DNA of 64,000 bases, from NCBI RefSeq assembly GCF_900169365.1, contig NZ_FXZH01000003.1, positions 186,001 to 250,000 on the forward strand. Reading direction: 5' to 3'. Made by a program: the position numbers and the translations under genes. The notes under the pieces are model-generated. The model worked only from the letters and a program-made list of their open reading frames with translations. It was not told the DNA's origin and did not search any database. Positions 8,763-17,115 of the stretch are shown here, in pieces; the first letter of the stretch is position 1, and each line of letters begins with the position of its first letter. Source of the DNA: Brevibacterium sp. 239c. Its GTDB lineage: Bacteria > Actinomycetota > Actinomycetes > Actinomycetales > Brevibacteriaceae.

Positions 8763-8793
8763 ATCATAGTTTATTCTTGAATAATAGAGTCAA
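8763..8793 (-). promoter_or_regulatory. Promoter and operator of the XRE-cupin gene, likely leaderless transcript
   Basis: On the reverse strand TTGACT (8788-8793) and TATGAT (8763-8768) are separated by 19 bases. The ATG begins 6 bases after the -10, so transcription probably starts at the start codon. The palindrome TATTC-TT-GAATA (8772-8783) lies between -35 and -10, placed for autorepression and for control of the divergent permease. Confidence 0.5.
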
Positions 8794-8834
8794 TTCTACC
8801 AAGGTAAACTTCTTCACATGATGGATCTGTTCAT

Positions 8835-10223
8835 ATGACTCCGCTGCTGGCGCTTGCCCCCATTATGCTCGCCATCGCCCTGCTCATCCTCAAGCAGAGT
8901 TCGTGGATCTCCGCCACGGCCGGGGTGATTGCCGCCGTTCTGGCGGTGATCTTCTTCTTCCCCACGCCGATGTCGGTTCTGCTCGAGTCCGGCGCGGCTT
9001 ATTTCCCTCTCATCCTCGAGGTCGCCCTTATCCTCCTCTTCGGCATGGTTCTGGCCCGACTGCTCGAAGCCGCAGGCTCAATGGGTGAGATCTCCGCGTG
9101 GGTCGAAGCGGCGGCACCCAGTCGCCCTTTGGGTGTGGCTCTCGTCGTCTTCGGTCTAGTCCCCTTCGCCGAGTCCGTCACCGGCTTCGGCATCGGTGTG
9201 ACCATCGGTGTCCCCGTGCTTCGACTCCTTGGCTGCTCGCTGCGCCAATCGGCGATCCTCGGACTCCTGGGGCTCATTGCTGTGCCTTGGGGCGCCCTGG
9301 GTCCGGGGACGACGGTCGCGGCGGCACTGGCCGGCCTCGATGTCGACGAGCTCGGCGTGGCGACGGCGTGGATCAATGCGATCCCCGTCATCATCGTCGC
9401 CGTCTCGGTGATCCTCATCATGCGCCCCGGCCTCGTCTCCTGCCTCGGAATCGCGGCGGCCGCGGCACTCATGTGGGCAGGCATCCTGACCGCGAGCATT
9501 GCCATCGGCATGGCCCCGGCAGGCATCATCGGTTCGCTCCTCGTCATCACCGTGATGGGAGGCATCTTCATACTCCGACGTCGCAGCACCGGCTTCACCC
9601 GGAGACTGGGGATCGCGGTGCTGCCTTACGCAACACTGACACTCGGCCTGCTGCTGGCCCGCGCACTCTACTCCGCTCTCCCCTCGCTGCTGACCCAGAT
9701 CCTCGCCTCTCCCCCGGTCTGGCTGGCCGCCGCCTGCCTGATCGCAGCGCTGACGGTGACATCACGGCGCATCGTCACCCGTTCCGCCGTGCGCTCCTGG
9801 GCACCCATCGGAGCGGGGACAGCGGCCTTCATGCTGATGGGCTGGATCATGACGACGACCGGCATGAGCGCTGCGATCGGCTCGCTGGTGCCTGCCGGTC
9901 TCATTCTGCTCACGCCTTGGCTGACCGCCACCGGAGCCGTGGTCACCGGCTCGAACACCGGCGCCAACTCCATGTTCACCGGCACCATCGACGCTGCCGC
10001 CACGGCCTCCCACGTCTCCTCCCTGCCCGTCGTGGCTGCAGGAAACGCAGCGGGCTCGCTCGCTGCCCTCGCAGCTCCTCCCCGTGTCGCAATGTCGGTG
10101 CAGATGGCCGACCCCTCCGGCCCCGCCTCGGCGAATGACATCGGCTGGGTCCAAGGCCGGGTACTGGCCGTGGCCGGAGTCAACGCGCTCTGCCTCGGGC
10201 TCTGGATCCAGTTCATGGTCTGA
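8835..10223 (+). CDS. LctP-family organic acid (lactate/glycolate-type) permease
   Basis: This 462-residue, very hydrophobic protein has about 12-13 predicted membrane helices. The conserved stretch FAESVTGFGIGVTIGVPVLR matches the glycine-rich FG motif of L-lactate permeases, and a second set of conserved positions is seen in TGSNTGANSMFTG. The family imports lactate, glycolate or similar 2-hydroxy acids with protons. It is shorter than classical LctP (~550 residues), so the substrate may differ. It is divergent from the XRE-cupin regulator and convergent with the ectoine-hydrolase-like gene. Confidence 0.82.
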   Translation: MTPLLALAPIMLAIALLILKQSSWISATAGVIAAVLAVIFFFPTPMSVLLESGAAYFPLILEVALILLFGMVLARLLEAAGSMGEISAWVEAAAPSRPLGVALVVFGLVPFAESVTGFGIGVTIGVPVLRLLGCSLRQSAILGLLGLIAVPWGALGPGTTVAAALAGLDVDELGVATAWINAIPVIIVAVSVILIMRPGLVSCLGIAAAAALMWAGILTASIAIGMAPAGIIGSLLVITVMGGIFILRRRSTGFTRRLGIAVLPYATLTLGLLLARALYSALPSLLTQILASPPVWLAAACLIAALTVTSRRIVTRSAVRSWAPIGAGTAAFMLMGWIMTTTGMSAAIGSLVPAGLILLTPWLTATGAVVTGSNTGANSMFTGTIDAAATASHVSSLPVVAAGNAAGSLAALAAPPRVAMSVQMADPSGPASANDIGWVQGRVLAVAGVNALCLGLWIQFMV

Positions 10224-10242
10224 TATCGCCGAGGCTCGCCCC

Positions 10243-10290
10243 AGACCCGAACCTCAAGTCAGACCCGAAGCTGCGGTCAGACCCGGATGA
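10243..10290. repeat. 18-nt tandem repeat across the 3' end of the ectoine-hydrolase-like gene
   Basis: AGACCCGAACCTCAAGTC (10243-10260) is followed by AGACCCGAAGCTGCGGTC (10261-10278) and a third partial copy AGACCCGGATGA (10279-10290). The stop codon of the reverse-strand gene (10277-10279) lies at the junction of copies two and three. The copies downstream of the stop are therefore echoes of its final codons. Confidence 0.75.
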
Positions 10291-11605
10291 GTTCGCGCGG
10301 GAACGCGGTGAACGTGTCACAGCCGGTGTCGGTGATAAGTATGGACTCGGACAGTTCGTAGCCGTATCCGTTCATCCACATGCCGCAGATGAGGTGAAAG
10401 GTCATTCCCGCTTCGAGGAACTGATCGTCCTCGGTCCTGATCGAAATCGTGCGCTCGCCCCAATCCGGCGGATAGCCGATCCCGATGGAGTAGCCCAGTC
10501 GGCTCGGCTTCTCCAGCCCCGCCAGCGCCAGCACTCGATTCCACGTCCGCGCGAGTTCGGCGGTGGGCACCTCGGGCGCGGCTACATCGAGTACGGCAGC
10601 CAGCGCCTCGGCGACGACGCCCTCGAGCCGGATGAGCTCCTGCTTCGGCTTTCCCATCACCGCGGTGCGCGCCAAGGGCACATGATAGCGGCGGTGGACG
10701 CCGGCCAGCTCAATGCTCACAGACTCATCGTCGATGAACTTGCGGTTCGTCCAGCTCAGGTGCGGGGTGTCAGCGCTCTCCCCCGTGGGCAGCAGCGGAA
10801 CGATGGCCGGGTAGTCTCCCCAGGCATTTCCGCGTCCGCGGGCCTGCGCGGCGGCGATCTCCGCGGCCACCTCGTTCTGCGCAACCCCGATCCCGATGGT
10901 TCCCAGTGCGGCATCCATCGACTCCGTGGTCACCTCGGCGGCAGTATGCATCAGCGCCACCTCGGCTGGGGATTTGATCGCCCGGATCCAGTTGACCAGC
11001 TCGAAGGAGTCGACGAGGCGCCACTCAGGGACGCCATTGACCAGGGATCGAAATGCCCGCGGCGAGAAGAAGTGGGAGTCCATCTCCACACCGACCGGTG
11101 ACGAGGACGCCCGGGCGACCTCCCAGCGTTGCCGCAGCGCGAAGGATACCCAGTCGAAGGGGTGAATATGGGGCCGCTGCACGTAGCGTTCGGGATAGCC
11201 GACGATGTCCTCGGGCGGCAGCCACGACGTGTGCGTGGCACCCCTGGCGTCCATGTCCCTGAGGAACAGCGTGAGCGGACCCGCGGCCGGCACGAACAGC
11301 AGCTGCGGAGTATAGAAGGACCAGGCGTTGTAGCCGGTCAGATAATAGACATTCGCGGGGTCCGTGACGATGAGCGCCGACAGTCCCTGATCGACCATGC
11401 GATTGCGCACCGAGGCGATGCGCCCCAGGTATTCATCAGGGCTGAAAGACAGGTCGTTCGCGCCGATCGTGTCGACCTCGCCCGGCCGCGGCTGGGGGCG
11501 AGCCCTGACTTCCTGCCCTGCCCGGCCCTGTTCGGCACCGGGCCGCATTCCCTGCACATCCGGCCGGTTGTCTTCTCCGGCGTAGAACAGCTCACCCTCA
11601 TTCAT
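10277..11605 (-). CDS. doeA: M24-family hydrolase, ectoine hydrolase-like (DoeA/EutD)
   Basis: The protein has the creatinase/aminopeptidase P fold: an N-terminal domain with VTDPANVYYLTGYNAWSFY and a C-terminal pita-bread domain. Several features match ectoine hydrolases rather than metal-dependent Xaa-Pro peptidases. These are IELAGVHRRYHVPLARTA where peptidases carry metal-binding Asp residues, GYSIGIGYPPDWGERT, and GMTFHLICGMWMNGYGYELSES. Such enzymes open the ectoine ring to N-acetyl-diaminobutyrate. The first ~50 residues after the ATG at 11605 are Gly/Arg/Pro-rich and look non-conserved, so a later start is possible. It is divergent from an AsnC regulator and aminotransferase, as in ectoine-catabolic clusters, but no DoeB deacetylase is nearby. 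Confidence 0.68.
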   Translation of the reverse strand: MNEGELFYAGEDNRPDVQGMRPGAEQGRAGQEVRARPQPRPGEVDTIGANDLSFSPDEYLGRIASVRNRMVDQGLSALIVTDPANVYYLTGYNAWSFYTPQLLFVPAAGPLTLFLRDMDARGATHTSWLPPEDIVGYPERYVQRPHIHPFDWVSFALRQRWEVARASSSPVGVEMDSHFFSPRAFRSLVNGVPEWRLVDSFELVNWIRAIKSPAEVALMHTAAEVTTESMDAALGTIGIGVAQNEVAAEIAAAQARGRGNAWGDYPAIVPLLPTGESADTPHLSWTNRKFIDDESVSIELAGVHRRYHVPLARTAVMGKPKQELIRLEGVVAEALAAVLDVAAPEVPTAELARTWNRVLALAGLEKPSRLGYSIGIGYPPDWGERTISIRTEDDQFLEAGMTFHLICGMWMNGYGYELSESILITDTGCDTFTAFPRELIRV

Positions 11606-11651
11606 GATTACAGTCTGGTGAGCCGCATCACACCGTGTCAATCACTCCGAC

Positions 11652-11800
11652 ACGCGTGTTGCCGAGTGACGCCCACGCGTGTTAACGGGCGGCACTAAGC
11701 GTGGAAAAGTGAAATCCTGACGAATCCAGAACCATTATTTTTCAGATTCGACTGAATTCGCATACGAACATGCGCATTCCGACTGATTCAATGGTAGATT
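11652..11800. promoter_or_regulatory. Divergent promoter/operator region between doeA-like gene and asnC
   Basis: The 225-bp gap holds several symmetric elements. ACGCGTGTT occurs twice, 23 bases apart (11652-11660 and 11675-11683); the first copy sits in the palindrome ACACGCGTGT. An imperfect inverted repeat GAATTCGCAT-N6-ATGCGCATTC (11754-11779, one mismatch) lies upstream of a -10-like TAGATT (11795-11800) for asnC. These are plausible binding sites for the AsnC protein encoded next door. Confidence 0.45.
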
Positions 11801-11830
11801 GTATTGAGATCCAAATCACGGAGGTGAAGA

Positions 11831-12316
11831 ATGACCCACTTGATGCCGAGCGGAAGCAATCACCGCCTGGGCAATCTCGACGAGAAATCGAAAGCGATCA
11901 TCGTCGAGCTGCAGCACGACGGACGCAAGTCCTATTCCGCCATCGGAAAGTCCGTCGGACTGTCCGAAGCAGCCGTGCGTCAGAGGGTCTCCAGACTCAT
12001 CGATTCCGGCGTGATGGAAATCGTCGCCGTAACCGATCCGCTGAGTCTGGGCTTCGCCCGACAGGCCATGGTGGGGGTCAAGGTACGGGGCGATATCTCG
12101 AAGGTCTCCGACCGGCTTCACGGATACGACGAGATCGACTATCTCGTCGTGACCGCAGGGTCGTTCGACATCCTGGTCGAGATCGTCTGCGAATCGGATC
12201 GCCACCTGATCGAATTCGTCAACCAAGAACTCCGCTCGATCGACGCAGTCGTAGACACGGAGCTCTTCATGTACCTCTCACTCGAAAAGCAAAAATACAA
12301 TTGGGGGACGCGATGA
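11831..12316 (+). CDS. Lrp/AsnC-family transcriptional regulator
   Basis: This 161-residue protein has an N-terminal winged helix-turn-helix (around residues 16-65; KSYSAIGKSVGLSEAAVRQRVSRLIDSGVMEIVAV) and a C-terminal RAM/ligand domain ending YLSLEKQKYNWGTR. GGAGG lies 7 bases upstream of the ATG. Its stop overlaps the next ATG as ATGA, so it is translationally coupled to the aminotransferase. AsnC-type regulators accompany ectoine-, lysine- and polyamine-degradation genes and usually bind an amino-acid pathway intermediate. Confidence 0.92.
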   Translation: MTHLMPSGSNHRLGNLDEKSKAIIVELQHDGRKSYSAIGKSVGLSEAAVRQRVSRLIDSGVMEIVAVTDPLSLGFARQAMVGVKVRGDISKVSDRLHGYDEIDYLVVTAGSFDILVEIVCESDRHLIEFVNQELRSIDAVVDTELFMYLSLEKQKYNWGTR

Positions 12317-13704
12317 CAGAGAATGTCACCAGAACCGGCACCGGCTATCAGGATGCCATCCGCAACAACATGTGGATGCACATGTCGCCACACCAGGCAC
12401 TGTTCAACGGCGGTGAAGCACCGATCATCACCCGTGGCGAAGGCCACCACATCTTCGATGACAAGGGCAACAAGTACATCGACGGTCTGGCCGGCCTGTT
12501 CACGGTCCAGGTGGGCCACGGTCGCGAAGAGATCGCGAAGGCGATGTATGATCAGGCGCTGAAGCTGCCATTCATGCCGCTGTGGTCCTTCGCCCATCCG
12601 CAGGCCATCGAGGTCTCTGAGCGCCTGGCCAGCTACGCTCCCGGCGACCTCAACCGAGTCTTCCTCACCTCCGGCGGCGGCGATTCCGTCGAGTCCGCAA
12701 TGAAGCTGGCGAAGAACTACTTCAAGATCACGGGCAAGCCGGGCAAGCACAAGATCATCTCGCGTGCCACCGCCTACCACGGCACCCCACACGGCGCCCT
12801 GTCCGTGACCTCGCTGCCCGATCTGCGCGAACAGTTCGCGCCCCTGGTGCCCGGTGCGATCAAGGTGCCCAATACGAACTTCTACCGTTCGCCGCAGCCC
12901 TACGCCCACGATGAGAAGGCCTTCGGCCGCTGGGCAGCGGACCGCATCGCCGAGGCCATCGAGTTCGAGGGCGCCGATTCAGTCGCGGCCGTCTTCCTCG
13001 AACCGGTGCAGAACTCCGGCGGCTGCTTCCCGCCGCCACCCGGATACTTCGATCGGGTGCGCGAGATCTGCGACGAGTACGACGTCCTCATGGTCTCCGA
13101 CGAAACCATCTGCGCCTATGGCCGCATCGGCGACATGTTCGCCTGCAACGACTTCGGATATGTCCCCGACATCATCACGAGCGCCAAGGGCATCACCTCC
13201 GGCTATGCACCGTTGGGCGCAATGATCGCCTCGGATCGCCTGTTCGAGCCCTTCGGCCCCGGTGGAGACGAGACCTTCTACCACGGCTACACCTTCGGCG
13301 GTCACCCCGTCGCCTGTGCCGCGGCGATGGCGAACTTCGACGTGTTCGAAAAGGAGAAGCTCAACGACCACGTCCATGAAAATGCCGCTGCGTTCAAGTT
13401 CACCCTCGAGAAGCTCAAGGATCTGCCGATCGTCGGAGACGTTCGCGGTGAGGGCTTCTTCTACGGCATCGAACTCGTCAAGGACCGTGACACCAAGGAG
13501 TCCTTCACCGAGGAGGAGTCCGAACGCATCCTCAAGAACTTCGTGTCCGCGAAGATGTACGAAAACGGCCTGTACTGCCGCGCCGATGACCGTGGAGATC
13601 CAGTCATCCAGCTCTCGCCTCCGCTGACCGTGGGCCAGAAGGAGTTCGACGAGATGGAGCAGATCATCCGCGGCGTCCTCTCGGAGGCCTGGACGAAGCT
13701 CTGA
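12313..13704 (+). CDS. Class III PLP-dependent aminotransferase (omega-amino or diaminobutyrate type)
   Basis: This 463-residue fold-type I aminotransferase has the glycine motif TSGGGDSVESAMKLAKNYF, the YHG triplet of SRATAYHGTPHGALS, the PLP-binding Asp in LMVSDETICAYGRIG, and the Schiff-base Lys in ITSAKGITSGYAPLGAM. It resembles taurine:pyruvate, putrescine and diaminobutyrate aminotransferases; the amine substrate cannot be fixed from sequence. Coupling to asnC and divergence from the ectoine-hydrolase-like gene favour a role in removing the amino group of diaminobutyrate or a related amine. The start is the ATG at 12313; the same frame extends upstream without support. Confidence 0.85.
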   Translation: MTENVTRTGTGYQDAIRNNMWMHMSPHQALFNGGEAPIITRGEGHHIFDDKGNKYIDGLAGLFTVQVGHGREEIAKAMYDQALKLPFMPLWSFAHPQAIEVSERLASYAPGDLNRVFLTSGGGDSVESAMKLAKNYFKITGKPGKHKIISRATAYHGTPHGALSVTSLPDLREQFAPLVPGAIKVPNTNFYRSPQPYAHDEKAFGRWAADRIAEAIEFEGADSVAAVFLEPVQNSGGCFPPPPGYFDRVREICDEYDVLMVSDETICAYGRIGDMFACNDFGYVPDIITSAKGITSGYAPLGAMIASDRLFEPFGPGGDETFYHGYTFGGHPVACAAAMANFDVFEKEKLNDHVHENAAAFKFTLEKLKDLPIVGDVRGEGFFYGIELVKDRDTKESFTEEESERILKNFVSAKMYENGLYCRADDRGDPVIQLSPPLTVGQKEFDEMEQIIRGVLSEAWTKL

Positions 13705-13756
13705 TCCCAGCTGAGACTCGTTCGCACCGGGTCGAGGCGACCCTGGAGCTGTCAGC

Positions 13757-13799
13757 CGAATCGGCCCCGATGCCTCATGGAGGAGTCGGGGCCGATTCG
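13757..13799. terminator. Perfect 14-bp inverted repeat between convergent genes
   Basis: CGAATCGGCCCCGA (13757-13770) pairs with TCGGGGCCGATTCG (13786-13799) across a 15-base loop. It lies 52 bases after the aminotransferase stop and before the convergent yibE-like gene ending at 13948. It has no T-run but is the obvious bidirectional terminator. The rest of this 243-bp gap shows no gene. Confidence 0.6.
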
Positions 13800-13947
13800 C
13801 GTCCGTCAGAATCTCTCGAATCGTTCTCGCTCCTGTGTCGGAAGCGCGACGGGCGCCCTCGAACGGGCGTCGAGACCACCCCAACTGACGTCGTCGAATC
13901 AGCGTCGGCACCGCCCGAACTCATGCCCTCGAATCGGTGACGTCGCC

Positions 13948-15210
13948 CTATGACGGGCCGGAAGAATTCGCAGCTCGGCCAGGCACTCCTGGCCCTTCAG
14001 CAGCTTCACCGCCACTCCGGTCACGTTCAGGACGCAGGCCGGATCTGACAACGAGGACACCCAACCCAGTCGTCAGAGGAATCGCGATGACGAGACCGAC
14101 CGAGCACACGAGGATACTCACGACATCGACCGACATCTCTCCCAGAGTCAGGGTCTCGAAGAACGACTGGTCATGCGCCGAGACGATGATGAGCGTCAAC
14201 AGCGCAGACCCCACATAGGCGAATGTGATCGTGTACACGGTCGAGGCAATGTGGTCGCGGCCGATTCGCATGGCTCGGGTGAAGAGCTGCCCGGCCTTCA
14301 GATCCGGTGCCACGCTGGCCAGCTCCCACACCGCCGAGGCCTGTGTGATGGTGACGTCGTTGAGCACGCCGAGGCCGGTGACGATAATTGCACAGACGAT
14401 GAGGTCGGCCATCGACACGTCTGCGGTGTCCGCGAGCAGGAACGCATCCTCGGTGTAGGCAACGCCGAGATTCGCCCAAGAGGTCATCCAGGCACCGAGC
14501 ACGCCGGTGATGATGATGCCGAGTACAGTTCCGAAGAGAGCTGTAGTCGTCCGCGTAGACACTCCGTGTGCCAGATACAAGGCGATGAGCATGATCGCAC
14601 TCGCGGCGACCATGGCCACCAGGATCGGCGGCTGACTGTCGAGAATGGCCGGCAGCATGAAGACGATCAGCACGACACCAGCGAAGCCGAGGCCGGCCAG
14701 CGCCCGCAGACCGCGAAAGCCCGCGACCAAGAGCACGACGAGCCCGTAGATGATCGCCAGTGCGAGAATCGGAACATTCCTGTCGTAGTCGATGAAGACA
14801 TAGTCTGAGCCGATCTCCGCGCTGTCCGGGGAATCGGTGAAGTCGAGGACCTTGACCGTGTCTCCGACGCCGATTCCGGACTTGATCGCATCGGGAGTCA
14901 CATAGAGACTCCCCTCTTGCCCGTCGACTTCGGCCGTGAACGTCATACAGTCCACTGCGAGCGTCGAGTCCTCCTCATCGCCCGACGCACAGTCGGAGGC
15001 GTCGACGGCAACGATCTTTGCCTCGGCGTCGGCGACGCCCTCGGCGGAGTTTGTCATCGGGCCGCCGCCCGGCAACTCCTGTTCGGGAGCGTCCGGCCAC
15101 AGCAGCAGCAGTCCCCCGATCGTGAGGAGGACGAGTGGGACGAGACAAACGGTCATGATCAGACGGACTCTCGGCGAGGCCTTGGGTCCCCGATGGGCTG
15201 GCATATGCAT
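13948..15210 (-). CDS. YibE/F family membrane protein
   Basis: This 420-residue protein has one N-terminal helix (LIMTVCLVPLVLLTIGGLLLLW), an extracytoplasmic region of about 100 residues with two cysteines (DCASG and DCMTF), and then about seven membrane helices. The membrane part carries the family signature GLGVLNDVTITQASAVWEL. YibE/F proteins are widespread in actinobacteria and Firmicutes, and no function is established. It stands alone between two convergent or unrelated genes. Confidence 0.87.
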   Translation of the reverse strand: MHMPAHRGPKASPRVRLIMTVCLVPLVLLTIGGLLLLWPDAPEQELPGGGPMTNSAEGVADAEAKIVAVDASDCASGDEEDSTLAVDCMTFTAEVDGQEGSLYVTPDAIKSGIGVGDTVKVLDFTDSPDSAEIGSDYVFIDYDRNVPILALAIIYGLVVLLVAGFRGLRALAGLGFAGVVLIVFMLPAILDSQPPILVAMVAASAIMLIALYLAHGVSTRTTTALFGTVLGIIITGVLGAWMTSWANLGVAYTEDAFLLADTADVSMADLIVCAIIVTGLGVLNDVTITQASAVWELASVAPDLKAGQLFTRAMRIGRDHIASTVYTITFAYVGSALLTLIIVSAHDQSFFETLTLGEMSVDVVSILVCSVGLVIAIPLTTGLGVLVVRSGLRPERDRSGGEAAEGPGVPGRAANSSGPS

Positions 15211-15335
15211 GTCGAACCTTCATATGGGTGATGCGAACTCACTGCAGGTGTGTGCACTCGCGATGCGCGGCTCCCAATGCGCGAGGTGCATCACGCGCGC
15301 CGTTTGCGCTCGAAGGAGCGCTGCCGAACGAGTCA

Positions 15336-15369
15336 GGTCCGGCCGACCGCCGTTCCGATCGACCGGACC
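15336..15369 (-). terminator. Hairpin downstream of glyS
   Basis: GGTCCGG (15336-15342) pairs with CCGGACC (15363-15369) 27 bases downstream of the glyS stop on the reverse strand. The surrounding 185-bp gap has no other recognisable element. Confidence 0.4.
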
Positions 15370-15395
15370 CGCCGTTCAAGGCTCTGCCGACGTGC

Positions 15396-16778
15396 TCAGG
15401 CTCCGCCGAGCGCCTCGGCCAGGTAGTTCTCCACCTGATCGAGGCTCACACGCTCCTGGCTCATATCGTCACGCTTGCGGATCGTCACCGCTTGGTCATC
15501 GAGCGAGTCGAAATCGAACGTGATGCACAGCGGGGTGCCGATCTCGTCCTGACGGCGGTAGCGCCGGCCGATCGCACCGGCGTCGTCGAAGTCGATGTTC
15601 CAGCGCTTACGCAGACGAGCCGCGAGTTCCTTGGCCTGTGGAGACAGTTTCTCATTGCGGCTCAGCGGCAGCACGGCCGCCTTGATCGGCGCCAGACGCG
15701 GGTCGAGCTTGAGCACGATGCGCTTGTCCGTTCCGCCCTTGGTGTTCGGTGCCTCATCCTCGGTGTAGGCATCGACGAGGAAGGCCATCATCGAACGGGT
15801 CAGACCGAAGGAAGGTTCGATCACGTAGGGGGTGAAACGTTCACCGCTGGCCTGGTCGAAGTACTGCAGCTTTGCGCCCGATGCCTCTGTGTGGGTTCCG
15901 AGGTCATAGTCGGTGCGGTTGGCCACGCCCATCAGCTCGCCCCATTCCGAGCCTTGGAACCCGAACCGGTACTCAATGTCGATGGTGCCGGACGAGTAGT
16001 GCGCCCGGTCGTCTTCGGGGACGTCGAGGCGACGCACGTTGTCTCCGGAGATGCCGAGTTCGATGAACCAGTTCCAGCAGGCCTCGACCCATTCGCGGTA
16101 GTAGTCGTCGGCCTCTTCGGGACAAACGAAGTACTCGAGCTCCATCTGCTCGAACTCACGGGTGCGGAAGATGAAGTTGCCGGGTGTGATCTCGTTGCGG
16201 AAGGCCTTGCCGATCTGGCCGATGCCGAACGGCGGCTTCTTCCGTGCAGCGGTGACGACGTTGTTGAAGTTGACGAAGATTCCCTGTGCGGTCTCGGGAC
16301 GCAGATAGTTCAGACCCGCTTCCGATTCAACGGGGCCCAAGTAGGTCTTGACCAGACCGGAGAACTCCTGCGACTCGGTCCACTGTCCGCGAGTTCCGCA
16401 GTCGGGGCAGACGACGTCGGCCATGCCGTTCTCGGGCGCCTTGGAGTGCTTGGCCTCGTAGGCTTCGACGAGGTGGTCCTCGCGGTGGCGCTTGTGGCAG
16501 TTGAGGCATTCGACGAGTGGATCGACGAAGGTCTCCACGTGCCCGGAGGCCTCCCATACCCGCTTGGGCAGGATGATGGAGGAGTCGAGTCCGACGACGT
16601 CTTCGCGACCGCGGACGAAGGTCTGCCACCACTGAGCTTTGATGTTGTCCTTGAGCTCAACACCCAATGGCCCGTAGTCCCAGGCCGACCGGGACCCGCC
16701 ATAGATCTCTCCGGCTTGGAAGACGAATCCTCTGCGTTTGGCCAGGGCGATGACGGCATCCAACTTGGACTGTGCCAC
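15396..16778 (-). CDS. glyS: Glycyl-tRNA synthetase, alpha2 dimeric type
   Basis: This class II aminoacyl-tRNA synthetase charges tRNA-Gly. The 460-residue protein has motif 2 ([25 protein letters not shown]), motif 3 ([19 protein letters not shown]) and an insertion with two cysteine pairs (CLNCHKRH and CPDCGTRG) likely to bind zinc. A C-terminal anticodon-binding domain begins around residue 350. It is the eukaryote/archaea-like dimeric form usual in actinobacteria. The start is GTG at 16778 with AAGGAG upstream. Confidence 0.97.
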   Translation of the reverse strand: MAQSKLDAVIALAKRRGFVFQAGEIYGGSRSAWDYGPLGVELKDNIKAQWWQTFVRGREDVVGLDSSIILPKRVWEASGHVETFVDPLVECLNCHKRHREDHLVEAYEAKHSKAPENGMADVVCPDCGTRGQWTESQEFSGLVKTYLGPVESEAGLNYLRPETAQGIFVNFNNVVTAARKKPPFGIGQIGKAFRNEITPGNFIFRTREFEQMELEYFVCPEEADDYYREWVEACWNWFIELGISGDNVRRLDVPEDDRAHYSSGTIDIEYRFGFQGSEWGELMGVANRTDYDLGTHTEASGAKLQYFDQASGERFTPYVIEPSFGLTRSMMAFLVDAYTEDEAPNTKGGTDKRIVLKLDPRLAPIKAAVLPLSRNEKLSPQAKELAARLRKRWNIDFDDAGAIGRRYRRQDEIGTPLCITFDFDSLDDQAVTIRKRDDMSQERVSLDQVENYLAEALGGA

Positions 16779-17115
16779 GTTATTTCTCCTTGAGGTAGTT
16801 CGCCGACGGCCGGCTGCCGTGGCTCGCAGGTACAGCCTATCTGTTCACCACCGGTCAGTAGGTCTCCCCTCTTGGGCGACGGAACTCACACTTATTCCGG
16901 GGCCTGGGACAACCTCGGCGGGCGTGGGGCATGTACGATTGAGGTACACCCAAACCTTTCTCCGTAACGACGATTTTCAAGTCTGTCCAAGCAAGCCTTG
17001 GAACTCTTACGGTTTCGGCCCGGATTGCTCACGATGAATGCACAAGCGGCCGCAGGGTAGATCGCCACCAAAGTCATCTGCGATCAAGCGTGTGCCGACG
17101 TGAGAGAGAAAACTC
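16779..17115. other. Intergenic region upstream of the DEAD-box helicase gene
   Basis: This 337-bp stretch holds the divergent glyS and helicase promoters. Visible elements are an inverted repeat TGTAC-N7-GTACA around 16932-16948, a hairpin TCCAAG-N5-CTTGGA (16986-17002), and a short ATG ORF of eight codons beginning at 17035. No larger gene is supported. A long 5' leader is typical of cold-shock helicases, but I cannot assign a specific RNA family. Confidence 0.4.

Noticed and set aside
11770..12312. Upstream continuation of the aminotransferase frame
   Set aside because: It is out of frame with and overlaps asnC. The coupled ATG at 12313 fits the family N-terminus.
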